DNA from: Enterococcus sp. 4G2_DIV0659
GTDB taxonomy: Bacteria; Bacillota; Bacilli; Lactobacillales; Enterococcaceae
Reading direction: 5' to 3'
NCBI RefSeq assembly: GCF_002140715.2
Contig: NZ_NGLE02000001.1
Coordinates: 925,001-989,000, forward strand
DNA: 64,000 nt
Part shown: positions 38,238 to 48,111 of the stretch, piece after piece
Layout of the letters: every line of letters begins with the position of its first letter
Numbering within the stretch: the first letter of the stretch is position 1
Position numbers and translations under genes: made by a program
The notes under the pieces: model-generated
The model's database searches: none
What the model saw: the letters and a program-made list of their open reading frames with translations, nothing else
What the model was told of the DNA's origin: nothing

Positions 38238-39254
38238 TTAAATCCACGCTTCCAATTCTTTACGTACATATTCTAATTCTAAAAGTTTTTCCTTGATTTC
38301 TGCTACAGTTAGCCGCTGCGTATTATCAGAATTATACTCATTTTGATTAGAAAGTTCTTTATTTCCTTCATCAAAATATTTATCATAGTTCAAATCTCTA
38401 GTATCTGCAGGTACTTTATAAAAGTCTCCCATATCTTCTGCTACTAAATATTCTTCTTTCGTTAACAATGTTTCATACTTCTTTTCCCCATGTCTTGTGC
38501 CAATAATCTTAATTTCATTTTGACTATTAAATAGTTCATTAATAGCCTGTGCTAAATCCCCGACAGTAGAAGCTGGCGATTTCTGTACCATAATATCTCC
38601 TGCCTTTGCATTTTGAAAGGCAAAAACAACTAACTCAACAGCTTCCTCAAGGCTCATCAAAAATCTAGTCATTGTAGGATCAGTTATTGTCAAAGGTTTC
38701 CCTGACTTTATTTGCTCTATAAATAAAGGAATTACCGACCCCCTTGATGCCATGACATTCCCATAACGTGTTCCGCAAATCAGTGTTTTTTCTGACGGTA
38801 TATTTCTAGATTTAGCAACAAATACTTTCTCCATCATTGCTTTAGATATGCCCATAGCATTTATTGGATACGCAGCTTTGTCTGTGGATAAACAAATTAC
38901 TTTTTCTACACCAACTTCTATTGCAGCAGTTAAAACATTATCTGTTCCAATAATATTTGTTTTTACAGCTTCAATTGGGAAAAATTCACATGAAGGTACT
39001 TGTTTTAATGCAGCCGCATGAAAAACATAATCAACACCGTACATTGCCGGCTTCACGCTATTGATATCACGAACATCTCCAATATAGAATTTAATTTTGT
39101 CATTATTATATTTTTTACGCATGTCGTCTTGTTTCTTTTCATCACGTGAAAATATTCTAATTTCCTTAATATCAGAATCTAGAAATCTCTTCATAACGGC
39201 ATTTCCAAATGATCCTGTACCACCAGTTATCAATAACACCTTTTCTTTAAACAT
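38238..39254 (-). CDS. fnlA: FnlA/CapE UDP-GlcNAc 4,6-dehydratase/5-epimerase
   Basis: A 338-residue SDR. LLITGGTGSFGNAVM is the nucleotide-binding motif, HAAALKQVPSCE and YPINAMGISKAMMEK follow, and RYGNVMASRGSVIPLF is the characteristic block. It performs the first step to UDP-L-FucNAc. The catalytic Tyr is replaced by Met in the YxxxK position (MGISKAMMEK), as reported for CapE-type enzymes. It is first of fnlA-B-C and overlaps none. Confidence 0.93.
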   Translation of the reverse strand: MFKEKVLLITGGTGSFGNAVMKRFLDSDIKEIRIFSRDEKKQDDMRKKYNNDKIKFYIGDVRDINSVKPAMYGVDYVFHAAALKQVPSCEFFPIEAVKTNIIGTDNVLTAAIEVGVEKVICLSTDKAAYPINAMGISKAMMEKVFVAKSRNIPSEKTLICGTRYGNVMASRGSVIPLFIEQIKSGKPLTITDPTMTRFLMSLEEAVELVVFAFQNAKAGDIMVQKSPASTVGDLAQAINELFNSQNEIKIIGTRHGEKKYETLLTKEEYLVAEDMGDFYKVPADTRDLNYDKYFDEGNKELSNQNEYNSDNTQRLTVAEIKEKLLELEYVRKELEAWI

Positions 39255-39269
39255 TTTTTCACTCCTTAA

Positions 39270-40481
39270 TTAAAAATGAGAAATAATTTTTTCATATGTA
39301 GACAAAACATCATAATTTTTTTCTAAATACGTAAAACCATTCTCTCCTAATATATTTCTAAAATCTTCATTTTCTAGAGAAAGAATATGCTCTAAAAACA
39401 TTTCTAAATCACCATTCTTACACCAAAGTCCAAAATGACCATCATTAATAATTTCTTTTAAATCAGTATGAGTATCTGTAGCAGCTAATATTGCTTTTTT
39501 TTCATGCATATATCCTAACATTCGCGATGGTATGTTTGGAATTGTAAAACGTGAATCAAGAAATATTAAACCAACATCCGCAATTTTTTCTATCTTTTCA
39601 TATTGTTTTTTAGGCAATGTTTTTAAAATTTTAACATTAGATAGTTTTTTCTGTTTTATAAACCTATCTATCTTTTTAAATTCTGTACCCGAACCTACAA
39701 TTAAAAAAAACACATTATCCATTAGATCAACTTGAACTAAAATATCCAATAAAAAATCTAATCCTTGAGGAAGTCCTAAATTACCACCATACAGAAAAAG
39801 AATTTTATTTTGAGGTATAGACAATTCACTCTTTAAATCTGAAACTTCTTTTAAACTAAGTATCAGATTATCTTCTTTTTTTACTTCAATTGAGTTGGGA
39901 TTAATTTCAATGTTCTCAGCATTTAAAAATGGATTATGTGCCAATAAATATTCCAAATTTCCTTTAGACATAGTCCCTATATAATCTGAAATCTTATACA
40001 ATTTGATTTCTTTACTTCGGAAAAACTTATATACTGGACTTTTAATAGATAACTTCCCTAAATCGATAGCATTTTGAGGAAATATATCTTTTAAAAGCAA
40101 ATAGCTAGCAGCTCCATCTCTTTTTTTTATAAAAGAAATCACTTTTTCAAAAGTAACTGGTGGGGTAGCATAAATTACTAAATCGAATTTCATTGATGAA
40201 AAATATTTTTTTACTGCATTTATATATTGTTGTTCAATTAAAATTGTAGACAAGCCTTTTTCTATAAAATTTGTTTTCTGAATATTGCCAATCCTTACTT
40301 TTAAAATCCTACTACAACTATTTAATTCAATCATATGCGTTTGTTGGTTGTTCCTTCGCTCAGTCGGAGATATTATTGAAACATTATGCCCATTGTCAAC
40401 AAATTTTCTTAACAAATCTGTATAAATACTACTCTGATTTAAATCGTTAAAATCTAACAGTGAAAGAAATAAAATATTCAC
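39270..40481 (-). CDS. GT4 glycosyltransferase, WbuB-like (probable L-FucNAc transferase)
   Basis: A 403-residue GT-B enzyme with ILFLYGGNLGLPQGLDFLLD in the donor domain, GSGTEFKKI, and IPSRMLGYMHEKKAILAATDT near 330. In E. coli O26 the fnlABC genes are followed by wbuB, whose product adds L-FucNAc. The location just upstream of fnlA here and the GT4 features make the same task likely. This assignment is mostly by context. Confidence 0.75.
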   Translation of the reverse strand: MNILFLSLLDFNDLNQSSIYTDLLRKFVDNGHNVSIISPTERRNNQQTHMIELNSCSRILKVRIGNIQKTNFIEKGLSTILIEQQYINAVKKYFSSMKFDLVIYATPPVTFEKVISFIKKRDGAASYLLLKDIFPQNAIDLGKLSIKSPVYKFFRSKEIKLYKISDYIGTMSKGNLEYLLAHNPFLNAENIEINPNSIEVKKEDNLILSLKEVSDLKSELSIPQNKILFLYGGNLGLPQGLDFLLDILVQVDLMDNVFFLIVGSGTEFKKIDRFIKQKKLSNVKILKTLPKKQYEKIEKIADVGLIFLDSRFTIPNIPSRMLGYMHEKKAILAATDTHTDLKEIINDGHFGLWCKNGDLEMFLEHILSLENEDFRNILGENGFTYLEKNYDVLSTYEKIISHF

Positions 40482-40502
40482 ATTAATTACCTGACTTTCT
40501 GC

Positions 40503-41132
40503 TCATAGATTCTTACTACCTTCAAATTTTTCCATAGTGACATGAGATTTTGAAGAAATATCCTCACGTTGAAAAACTTTTTTCACTGTAAACAATAGTA
40601 TTTTTAAATCATTCCAAAAGGTGATTTTTTCAATATATAAGCAATCTAATTGAAACTTTTTTTCCCAACTAATTGCATTTCTACCGCTAACTTGAGCTAA
40701 GCCAGATATACCTGGGCGAACATCGTGTCTCTTTCTTTGTTCTAAACTATACAATGGTAAATACTCACAAAGTAGTGGTCGTGGACCAATTATGGACATA
40801 TCACCTTTTAAAACATTCCATAACTCAGGTAATTCGTCCAAACTTGTAGATCTTAGTAAATTTCCAAATTTTGTTACTCTTAATTCATCTGATAATAAAT
40901 TTCCATATTCATCTTTTTCATTAGTCATTGTTTTAAACTTATACATTAAAAAAATCTTTTCATTCAATCCAGGACGCGCTTGCGCAAATATAACTGGACC
41001 ACCAATTTTAATTTTGATTAAAATTGCTACTACAACTATTACAGGTGCTAGCGCAATCAAACTTAATAAAGAAAGAACTATGTCTAATAATCTTTTAAAA
41101 AAACGCTCATATAATTTTATTTTCCTACTCAC
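40503..41132 (-). CDS. Initiating sugar-phosphate transferase (PglC/small phosphoglycosyltransferase)
   Basis: A 209-residue monotopic phosphoglycosyltransferase. An N-terminal re-entrant helix ([27 protein letters not shown]) leads to [44 protein letters not shown] with the catalytic Asp-Glu (about 98-99) and [14 protein letters not shown]. It transfers a sugar phosphate to undecaprenyl phosphate. Beside pglF/D/E-like genes the substrate is probably UDP-diNAcBac. It overlaps the aminotransferase by 8 bases. Confidence 0.88.
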   Translation of the reverse strand: MSRKIKLYERFFKRLLDIVLSLLSLIALAPVIVVVAILIKIKIGGPVIFAQARPGLNEKIFLMYKFKTMTNEKDEYGNLLSDELRVTKFGNLLRSTSLDELPELWNVLKGDMSIIGPRPLLCEYLPLYSLEQRKRHDVRPGISGLAQVSGRNAISWEKKFQLDCLYIEKITFWNDLKILLFTVKKVFQREDISSKSHVTMEKFEGSKNL

Positions 41133-42243
41133 AACCTGTCATCACCTTTTTTATGATTCTAACTACTTTAAAAAGATCTTCATCAGTCATTTTTGAATCA
41201 GAAGGTAAACATACCCCTGTATTAAAAAGCTCTTCCGAAACTTTTCCACCGATGTAATCATATTTTTTGAAAAATGGTTGTAAGTGCATAGGTTTCCAAA
41301 TAGGTCTGGTCTCAATATTGTTTTTTTCTAGTTCTTTTATTAAATATCCAGAGCTAAAGTCTTTTAATGTAATTACACTCAACCAAAAATTAGGCTGATT
41401 CCAATTATTTTCTGGCATAAAAGAAATTTCGCTACACTCCGACAATTCTTTCCGATAGAAAGCATTGATATATCTCTTTTTCTGAATCCTGTCATCCAAT
41501 ACTTTCAGCTGACCTCTACCAATTCCAGCCAGAACATTACTCATGCGATAATTAAATCCTAGTTCACTATGTTGATAATGTATAGCTTCGTCTCTAGATT
41601 GAGTGGCCCAAAATCTAGCCTTTCTTATTCGTTCCTCATCATTAGACACTAACATCCCACCACTTGAAGTAGTTATGATTTTATTACCATTAAATGAATA
41701 AATACCATATTTCCCAAAAGTTCCTGTAGCTTTCCCTTTGTATGTTGTTCCCAAAGACTCTGCCGCATCTTCTATTAAAATAACATTATATTCTTCACAA
41801 ATTGAAATTATTTCATCAAGGCGAGCAGCTAAACCATACAAATGAACTAGTATAACAGCTTTTGCATGAGGATATTTTTCCAAAGCACTTCTTAAATTTT
41901 CTGGGTTCATATTCCAGCTATCATAATCACTATCTACAAATACTGGAATAGCCCCTTGATAAATAATTGGGTTAGCACTTGCAGAAAATGTTAATGATTG
42001 ACATATAACAATATCACCTTCACCAACACCAGCGGCTTTTAAAGCTAAATGTATTGCTGCAGTTCCAGAAGAAAGAGCAGCAGCATTTTTGATGCTAACA
42101 TACTCAGCCAATTCTTGTTCAAATTTATCCACATTCTTCCCCAACGGAGCAATCCAGTTAGTATCAAAAGCTTCTTTTACATATTTTTCTTCATACCCTT
42201 CCTCACTCATATGAGGGGAAGACAACAAAATCCTATGATTCAT
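41125..42243 (-). CDS. DegT/DnrJ/EryC1 aminotransferase (PglE type)
   Basis: A 372-residue PLP aminotransferase of nucleotide-sugars. [44 protein letters not shown] and the Lys of [16 protein letters not shown] (Lys about 186) are present. With the 4,6-dehydratase and PglD-like genes it would aminate C4 of UDP-4-keto-QuiNAc. It overlaps both its neighbours, so translation is coupled. Confidence 0.9.
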   Translation of the reverse strand: MNHRILLSSPHMSEEGYEEKYVKEAFDTNWIAPLGKNVDKFEQELAEYVSIKNAAALSSGTAAIHLALKAAGVGEGDIVICQSLTFSASANPIIYQGAIPVFVDSDYDSWNMNPENLRSALEKYPHAKAVILVHLYGLAARLDEIISICEEYNVILIEDAAESLGTTYKGKATGTFGKYGIYSFNGNKIITTSSGGMLVSNDEERIRKARFWATQSRDEAIHYQHSELGFNYRMSNVLAGIGRGQLKVLDDRIQKKRYINAFYRKELSECSEISFMPENNWNQPNFWLSVITLKDFSSGYLIKELEKNNIETRPIWKPMHLQPFFKKYDYIGGKVSEELFNTGVCLPSDSKMTDEDLFKVVRIIKKVMTGCE

Positions 42244-42871
42244 TTTTTACTTCTCCTATTCTTTTAGCAGGCACTCCAACAACTTTTTCATGTTTGTCAA
42301 TATTATTTATAACCACGCTGCCTGCTCCAATTATCGCTCCTTCTCCTATAGTAATTCCTTGAATAACTTTAGTCCCCACCCCTAGTTCTGCTTTATTAGA
42401 AAGAATAGTGCCACCAGATAAATTAACGGATGGGTAGATAGAATTATACGACCCTATTTCAACATCGTGACCGACAGTGCTTCCAATATTGAACATATTG
42501 AAATTTCCCACTTTGATATCGGCCGTAAACGTTGCATTAGTCATTACCACATTGCCGATACCAAGCTCTATATTTATTCCTAATTCTGCTTTTGGATCTA
42601 TTAAATTTGGGAAACGAATATTACTATTTCGACTTAACCTTTTTATAATTTGCTCTTTAATTTTAGGTTCTGCAATCCCTAAAACAGCATTTACTGGGGA
42701 GTTAGCCAATTCAAGTTGATCAATATTCGAAATAACAGGAACATTGCAAACAACTTGACCAATTTTACTATCATCATAAAAACCAACTAGGTTATATTGA
42801 GAGAGTCTTTTAATTAAAAAAGCAATCTCTTTCCCATGTCCTCCGGCACCTATAATTACAATATTTTCCAT
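42233..42871 (-). CDS. PglD/NeuD-type sugar N-acetyltransferase
   Basis: A 212-residue protein with an N-terminal Rossmann-like part (VIIGAGGHGKEIAFLIKRL) and a C-terminal left-handed beta-helix (TVGHDVEIGSYNSIYPSVNLSG, GVGTKVIQGITIGEGAIIGAGSVV). It would acetylate the 4-amino group to form UDP-diNAcBac. The start is ATG at 42,871 with GAGGAG 6 bases upstream; a 29-codon upstream extension lies in the end of the dehydratase gene. Confidence 0.9.
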   Translation of the reverse strand: MENIVIIGAGGHGKEIAFLIKRLSQYNLVGFYDDSKIGQVVCNVPVISNIDQLELANSPVNAVLGIAEPKIKEQIIKRLSRNSNIRFPNLIDPKAELGINIELGIGNVVMTNATFTADIKVGNFNMFNIGSTVGHDVEIGSYNSIYPSVNLSGGTILSNKAELGVGTKVIQGITIGEGAIIGAGSVVINNIDKHEKVVGVPAKRIGEVKNES

Positions 42872-42881
42872 TCTTAACTCC

Positions 42882-44690
42882 TCATTTGCTTGAGTTATTT
42901 GCAAATGCGATAAGATTTCCAACAAGTTTCTCTTTATCATCAGGTAAATTAGAAACAAAGTTTAACACTTCAGAAAAACTAAAACCATTCACACTGCCTA
43001 TAAATATCTTATCAAATACCTGTTCAGAACTTTTTTCTTTAGTCACCAACAACTCTTCATACAACTTCTCACCAGGCCTAATGCCAGTTTCTACAATGTC
43101 AATCTGACCATCTTGATATCCACTTAACCGAATCATATTCCTAGCCAAATCATAAATTTTTACTGGTTCACCCATATCTAAAATAAAAATTTCTCCACCA
43201 TTTGCCAATGCACCAGCTTGTATAACCAAACGGCTCGCTTCAGGAATCGTCATAAAATAGCGGGTCATCCGAAAATCAGTTACGGTAAGGGGACCCCCTG
43301 CTTCGATTTGTTCTTCAAAGACAGGAATCACGCTGCCACGACTGCCTAATACATTACCAAATCGAACAGCACAAAACTTTGTTTTTCCAACTTCATTTAA
43401 TCCAGTAACAATCATTTCGGCTATACGTTTGGTTGCCCCCATAACATTTGGTGGATTCACAGCCTTATCCGTAGAAATCATCACAAAATTTTCCACACCG
43501 TATTTTTTGGCTGCTTCAGCAACATTTTTTGTCCCAAAAATATTATTTTTAACAGCTTCTGTCGGATTTGTTTCCATTAAGGGAACATGCTTATGCGCTG
43601 CTGCATGATAAACATTATCCGGTTGATATTGTTCAATAATTTTAAAAATTCTTTTTCTATCTTGAATATCTGCAATAATAGGAACAATTTCGGTATTTTG
43701 CGCACAAAAAAGACGTTTTAATTCTTTTTCAATAAGATAAATAGAATTTTCTCCATGTCCTAAGAGTAACAATCTTTTGGGAGCAAACTTCATTAATTGA
43801 CGACAGATTTCAGATCCTATAGACCCACCAGCACCTGTAACAAGTATAACTTTATCTGTTAACTGATCCGCCAACTGAATCATATCTAACTTAACTTCTT
43901 CCCGACCTAATAAATCAACAACATCAATTTTTTTCAATCTGGAAATGGTAATATTTCCAGATGCAACTTCTTCTAAAGCAGGCATAGAATTTATTGGTAG
44001 TCCCAACGGTGTAATTACTTCTAAAATTTTTTGTAACTCCTCTGGCTTCAAAGAAGGAATAGCTATAGTAATCATTTGTATTTTATATTTTTCCACAATA
44101 TCAGGAATTTGATTTGTGGTTCCAAGAACTCGAACGCCAGAAAGATATGTATTCAATTTATCTTTTGCATCATCAATAAAACCAACAACATCAATGTCTC
44201 CATTCGTTGTTGAATTAACCAAACTATTCAATAATATTCTACCAGCTTCACCAGCACCAATAATTAACGTTTTTTTTGTATTACTGTTTGGTGAACATTT
44301 TTTATTTTGATGTTCAATAAGCAAGCGCCAAGCCAAGCGACTTGAAATGATGAAAAAAGTAACAACTAAATAAGTCAATAAGATAAAACGTCGACTATAG
44401 ACATCGTCTGTGATCGTTAAAAATAGATAGCTAATCAGAGTCGTCATACTAGTAGCACCAAAAATAGCACTCATTTCACTAACATTTGTGTATCGATTAA
44501 TCCGTGTAAAAACATTCAAAATAAAACCAAAAACTATATATAAGCAAAACTGTGCAATCGTCGCCTTAATTAAAAAACTGTATGTAATTTTCACATATGG
44601 CAATAAGTAAAAATATGAAAATATGTTCGCTAATAGTATAATTAACGAATCTACCAACAGTAACACCAACACCTTTGTTCTTCTTGTCAT
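42882..44690 (-). CDS. Membrane-bound UDP-GlcNAc 4,6-dehydratase (PglF/CapD/WbpM type)
   Basis: A 602-residue protein with four N-terminal membrane helices (to about residue 125), a first Rossmann part (TLIIGAGEAGRILL) and a C-terminal SDR dehydratase (ILVTGAGGSIGSEICRQL, HAAAHKHVPLME, ISTDKAVNPPNVMGATKRIAEM). The catalytic YxxxK Tyr is replaced by Met (PNVMGATK), as in PglF and WbpM. It makes UDP-4-keto-6-deoxy-GlcNAc, feeding the aminotransferase and acetyltransferase that follow. Confidence 0.93.
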   Translation of the reverse strand: MTRRTKVLVLLLVDSLIILLANIFSYFYLLPYVKITYSFLIKATIAQFCLYIVFGFILNVFTRINRYTNVSEMSAIFGATSMTTLISYLFLTITDDVYSRRFILLTYLVVTFFIISSRLAWRLLIEHQNKKCSPNSNTKKTLIIGAGEAGRILLNSLVNSTTNGDIDVVGFIDDAKDKLNTYLSGVRVLGTTNQIPDIVEKYKIQMITIAIPSLKPEELQKILEVITPLGLPINSMPALEEVASGNITISRLKKIDVVDLLGREEVKLDMIQLADQLTDKVILVTGAGGSIGSEICRQLMKFAPKRLLLLGHGENSIYLIEKELKRLFCAQNTEIVPIIADIQDRKRIFKIIEQYQPDNVYHAAAHKHVPLMETNPTEAVKNNIFGTKNVAEAAKKYGVENFVMISTDKAVNPPNVMGATKRIAEMIVTGLNEVGKTKFCAVRFGNVLGSRGSVIPVFEEQIEAGGPLTVTDFRMTRYFMTIPEASRLVIQAGALANGGEIFILDMGEPVKIYDLARNMIRLSGYQDGQIDIVETGIRPGEKLYEELLVTKEKSSEQVFDKIFIGSVNGFSFSEVLNFVSNLPDDKEKLVGNLIAFANNSSK

Positions 44691-44708
44691 CCCTTTAACC
44701 CACTCTTT

Positions 44709-45473
44709 CTAAAACAAGCCGAATTTTTTCTTTTTAATCTCCTCAAATTCTGGTCTTCGGACATCATCGCCATTTAAGATATCCTTAGCCATTTGTTGCA
44801 TCGCCTCAACATGGTCAGATCCCAGGTCTTTAGCAATAGCATCATATGCTTTTTTCATAAAAAAACCACGTTTTTCCACATTGTGAGCATCTGATGCCAT
44901 CATATATACCATGTTATGAGCCACCATTTGCTTTGCAGTTTTCTCAATTTTATTTCCAAACACACCAACATAGCTTGGAGCCGTTAATTGAGTTAAGACG
45001 CCCATTTCCAAAAACGGCAATAGAATATTGGGGTCTTCAATAAATTTCGTATTTCTTTCCGGATGAACAATAATCGGAATATGATTCGTCTTCAATAATT
45101 CAAAAAACATCGTTTCTGCGTATGATGGAATTTCATTAGTAGGAAATTCTATCAAGATATAACGATTATTAAGATCTGCAAACAAGATGTCATTATTTTG
45201 AATTTGTGTTAGCAGATCACCTCCAATACGTACTTCTTGCCCTTCAAATAACGTAAGTGGAATCTGCCTAGAATCTAACTCTCTTTGAAGAGCAGCAACA
45301 CAAGAAATCACTTTGGCAGCCGGATTATCGTACTTTCCATTATTATGATGCGGCGTACATAAGATATGAGTGATTCCTTGTTTAACAGCCATCCTAGCCA
45401 ACTCAAGTGAATGCTCGATTGATTGTGCGCCATCATCAATCCCAGGCAAAATATGACAATGTAAATCAATCAT
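44709..45473 (-). CDS. cpsB: Tyrosine-protein phosphatase CpsB/Wzh
   Basis: A 254-residue metal-dependent PHP-family phosphatase. HCHILPGIDDGA (4-15), CTPHHNNGKY (about 40), the RNTKF histidine region VHPERN and SDAHNVEKRG supply the metal ligands. It removes phosphate from the tyrosine kinase CpsD to set the assembly cycle. It follows cpsD by 20 bases. Confidence 0.92.
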   Translation of the reverse strand: MIDLHCHILPGIDDGAQSIEHSLELARMAVKQGITHILCTPHHNNGKYDNPAAKVISCVAALQRELDSRQIPLTLFEGQEVRIGGDLLTQIQNNDILFADLNNRYILIEFPTNEIPSYAETMFFELLKTNHIPIIVHPERNTKFIEDPNILLPFLEMGVLTQLTAPSYVGVFGNKIEKTAKQMVAHNMVYMMASDAHNVEKRGFFMKKAYDAIAKDLGSDHVEAMQQMAKDILNGDDVRRPEFEEIKKKKFGLF

Positions 45474-45493
45474 TAGTATTTTCCTTTCTAATT

Positions 45494-46195
45494 TTATGAA
45501 CCATAGTAATATCCTTGATCTGTTATGTTTTTTGATCCATTGTACACAACACCAAGAATATTAGCATCCACCATTTCTAATAAATTTTTTGCCTTTAAAA
45601 GAGAGTCTCTTTTAGACACATTTTCACGAACAACCATAATCGTTCCATCTGTTTTTGAAGACACGATTTGGGCATCAGTTACCGCTACAACAGGCGGCAT
45701 ATCAAAAATAACTAAATCATATTGCTGCTTTAATTCACGTAAAAGTTCTCCCATTCGTCTAGAATCAAGTAATTCTGACGGGTTTGGCGGTTTTGGTCCA
45801 CTTGTCATTAAAGATAAATTATCAATTCCTGAAGGCTGAACCACTTGATGAAGCACAGTCTCTCTACTCCCCAACAATGTACTAAGACCACGACTATTAT
45901 CCAACGAAAAGGTTTTTGCTACAGTCGGTTTTCGCATATCTGCATCTACCAACAATACACGTTTACCTGAATTAGCAAAGACAACAGCTAGATTTGCCGA
46001 AGTGGTCGATTTCCCCTCACTAGGACCAGAGGAAGTAATCACTAAGGTTTTTAAATCTCTATCAACCATGGCATATTGAATATTTGTTCGGATGGTTCGA
46101 TATTGCTCTGAAATCGGTGATGATTTATCGGCCAGCGTGATTAAACTGACCGCTCTTGTTTTTTGTTTCTTTTGTTGTCTTATTTTATTTGTCAT
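45494..46195 (-). CDS. cpsD: Tyrosine-protein kinase CpsD/CapB
   Basis: A 233-residue BY-kinase. Walker A is GPSEGKST (57-64), Walker A' LLVDADMRKP follows, Walker B is LVIFDMPP (about 170), and the C terminus has a short YYY cluster as autophosphorylation site. This Tyr cluster is shorter than in S. pneumoniae CpsD. It pairs with CpsC at the membrane and regulates chain length and export. Confidence 0.92.
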   Translation of the reverse strand: MTNKIRQQKKQKTRAVSLITLADKSSPISEQYRTIRTNIQYAMVDRDLKTLVITSSGPSEGKSTTSANLAVVFANSGKRVLLVDADMRKPTVAKTFSLDNSRGLSTLLGSRETVLHQVVQPSGIDNLSLMTSGPKPPNPSELLDSRRMGELLRELKQQYDLVIFDMPPVVAVTDAQIVSSKTDGTIMVVRENVSKRDSLLKAKNLLEMVDANILGVVYNGSKNITDQGYYYGS

Positions 46196-46206
46196 TTTTT
46201 ACTCCT

Positions 46207-47034
46207 TTAAACTCGTGGACGACTTCTACGCGCCGGCATAGATTCATCAGATTTAACATTTTCTTTTGGTAGAGGCTTAGGTGCCTCTGTCATTTGCGGT
46301 CTTGGCTCAGAAACGTTTGGTGCAGAAGGTGTTCGAATAACTTTTGCACTAAGTTCTTTCGCTGTCATGTTAGGAACAACTCCCAAGATGGTAAAGCCAA
46401 GTTCTTCTTCTACAAAGCGATCATCTTTAATTGTTTTATCGAATAACTCTAAGATGAATGCCAAAGCAATTCCAGCCATTATTCCCAAGGCCAGACCAAT
46501 CAACAAATTCAATTTATCATTCGGAGAAACTGGATTAACATTAGCTGTCGCCGATGAAATAATTGTAATTTTATCCACGTTCAACATATCTTTTGCTTGT
46601 TCTTGAAAGACTAAAGCCGTTTGGTTTGCTATATTTTGAGCAACAACTGGATCTGTAACCTTAGACACAATTGAAAACATCTGTGAGTTTTGCGATTGAT
46701 TGACAGAGACGCTTGCTCCTAGCTCTTCTATAGATAAATCATTTTGATGCTCTGTCTTCATTCTTTGTTGCACTTCTGCCATTACAGTGTCACTTTTGAT
46801 TAAATCTTTGTACGTATTAATCATTTGTAAATTCCCATTGATGTCATTTACGTTGGTTGTTTCGTTTTGCGGTAATCGGACAATTAATTGTGCTTGTGAA
46901 CTATATTTAGGTGTGATCACAAAGTAAGTCAATATTCCTGCTATTCCTAAGCCTAGAAACATGCTAACAATAATCAACCCAATGCGTTTTTTTAATACTC
47001 CGACTAATTCTTGTAAACTGATTGTCTCTTCCAT
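46207..47034 (-). CDS. cpsC: CpsC/Wzz chain-length regulator
   Basis: A 275-residue Wzz-type membrane protein with helices at about 17-40 (IGLIIVSMFLGLGIAGILTYF) and about 170-192 (LNLLIGLALGIMAGIALAFIL), and an extracytoplasmic domain between. The cytosolic tail is proline-rich (about 225-275) with many Lys and Arg, longer than usual for activating CpsD. The start is ATG at 47,034 with GGAGG 5 bases upstream; the TTG at 47,046 overlaps that site. Confidence 0.9.
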   Translation of the reverse strand: MEETISLQELVGVLKKRIGLIIVSMFLGLGIAGILTYFVITPKYSSQAQLIVRLPQNETTNVNDINGNLQMINTYKDLIKSDTVMAEVQQRMKTEHQNDLSIEELGASVSVNQSQNSQMFSIVSKVTDPVVAQNIANQTALVFQEQAKDMLNVDKITIISSATANVNPVSPNDKLNLLIGLALGIMAGIALAFILELFDKTIKDDRFVEEELGFTILGVVPNMTAKELSAKVIRTPSAPNVSEPRPQMTEAPKPLPKENVKSDESMPARRSRPRV

Positions 47035-47181
47035 TTTTTCCTCCAATTAATTACATGTAAATAAGTATGAATTTATGATAAATCAACGTAAGTCTTTTTA
47101 TAAAATCGCAAGTGCAATTTAAGTTTATAATGACAAACTGATATAAAACATTGTAAAAACTATCTATTGTAATGCCTCTCA

Positions 47182-48021
47182 TTATTCACTTGGTGGAGGT
47201 AGGGTTCCGCCGTCTCCATCCGTTGGCACTGCAATGTTTGCTGGATTTTCTAGCTGTTTATCAATAAAATCCAACTTATCAACCAAACTTTTTCTCAACC
47301 CTTCATTTTTAATCAGAGCAACTTGATTAAACGTAAGTATAAAGTTTTCGGCATTGGCGTTACTTGTTAATTTTTCTCCATCAATCATCGCATCAATGGA
47401 TTGTTTTGACTCACTATATTGCTTGATTTGAGCATCAATTTCATTCAAAAAAGCTATAATTGCATCATGCCACACACTGGTGTGTCCAGAAATTTTGTTA
47501 CGTATCTTTAGAACTTTTTCATCCGTTGCATGTTCATTCATCACAACAGCATCTGCGTTCACTTTCCAGTCTGCTGGTTCTTGAACAAGTAAATCAGTCA
47601 CTTGATTTTGAATCTTCTTTTTCACCTTCACATCTTTCAGCTTAAGAATGAGCTTATCTTTATTCTGAGCCGTTTCAGAGGTATCAACAGAAAATTCTTT
47701 CTTTTTTAAACCAAAATCTTCTGCCTTAGATTTTAATGCTATTACACTTCTTTCAATTTCTATGATTAAAGAGTCTTCCAATGGTTGTATTAAAAACTCT
47801 TCCTGCTGATCTTGATATAAATTACGTACTTGTTCGTTTAGCTGCTTGATTTTACCCGTTTCGTTTTTTATTGTTGCTTCAGCATACTCTATTTTTCTTT
47901 GGTGTTTTTGTTTTGCATTTATTTTGATTCCTAAAAAACATACAGTAATTGAACAAATAATCACAATCAAATAAATGACTATTTTTAGACTTCCACGATC
48001 TACCAAACCACTTTTTATCAC
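47182..48021 (-). CDS. Membrane-anchored coiled-coil protein of unknown function
   Basis: A 279-residue protein: a short cytosolic start (IKSGLVDRGSLK), one membrane helix (IVIYLIVIICSITVCFLGIKI) and an outside domain of long helices (heptads about 35-65 and 185-255), ending in a PPPSE tail. I recognise no named family. The start is a GTG at 48,021 with AGGAG 7 bases upstream; an in-frame TTG at 48,057 has none. It is the first gene before cpsC, 147 bases away, and shares the direction of the cluster, so a role in glycan assembly or its regulation is possible. Confidence 0.7.
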   Translation of the reverse strand: MIKSGLVDRGSLKIVIYLIVIICSITVCFLGIKINAKQKHQRKIEYAEATIKNETGKIKQLNEQVRNLYQDQQEEFLIQPLEDSLIIEIERSVIALKSKAEDFGLKKKEFSVDTSETAQNKDKLILKLKDVKVKKKIQNQVTDLLVQEPADWKVNADAVVMNEHATDEKVLKIRNKISGHTSVWHDAIIAFLNEIDAQIKQYSESKQSIDAMIDGEKLTSNANAENFILTFNQVALIKNEGLRKSLVDKLDFIDKQLENPANIAVPTDGDGGTLPPPSE

Positions 48022-48111
48022 TACTACACTCCTTTTGAACATACCAACATTTTCCAAACAATTTATTGCGTTCTATCATTTTTCACAGATTTTTTTTAGA
48101 TTTCCATTTAT

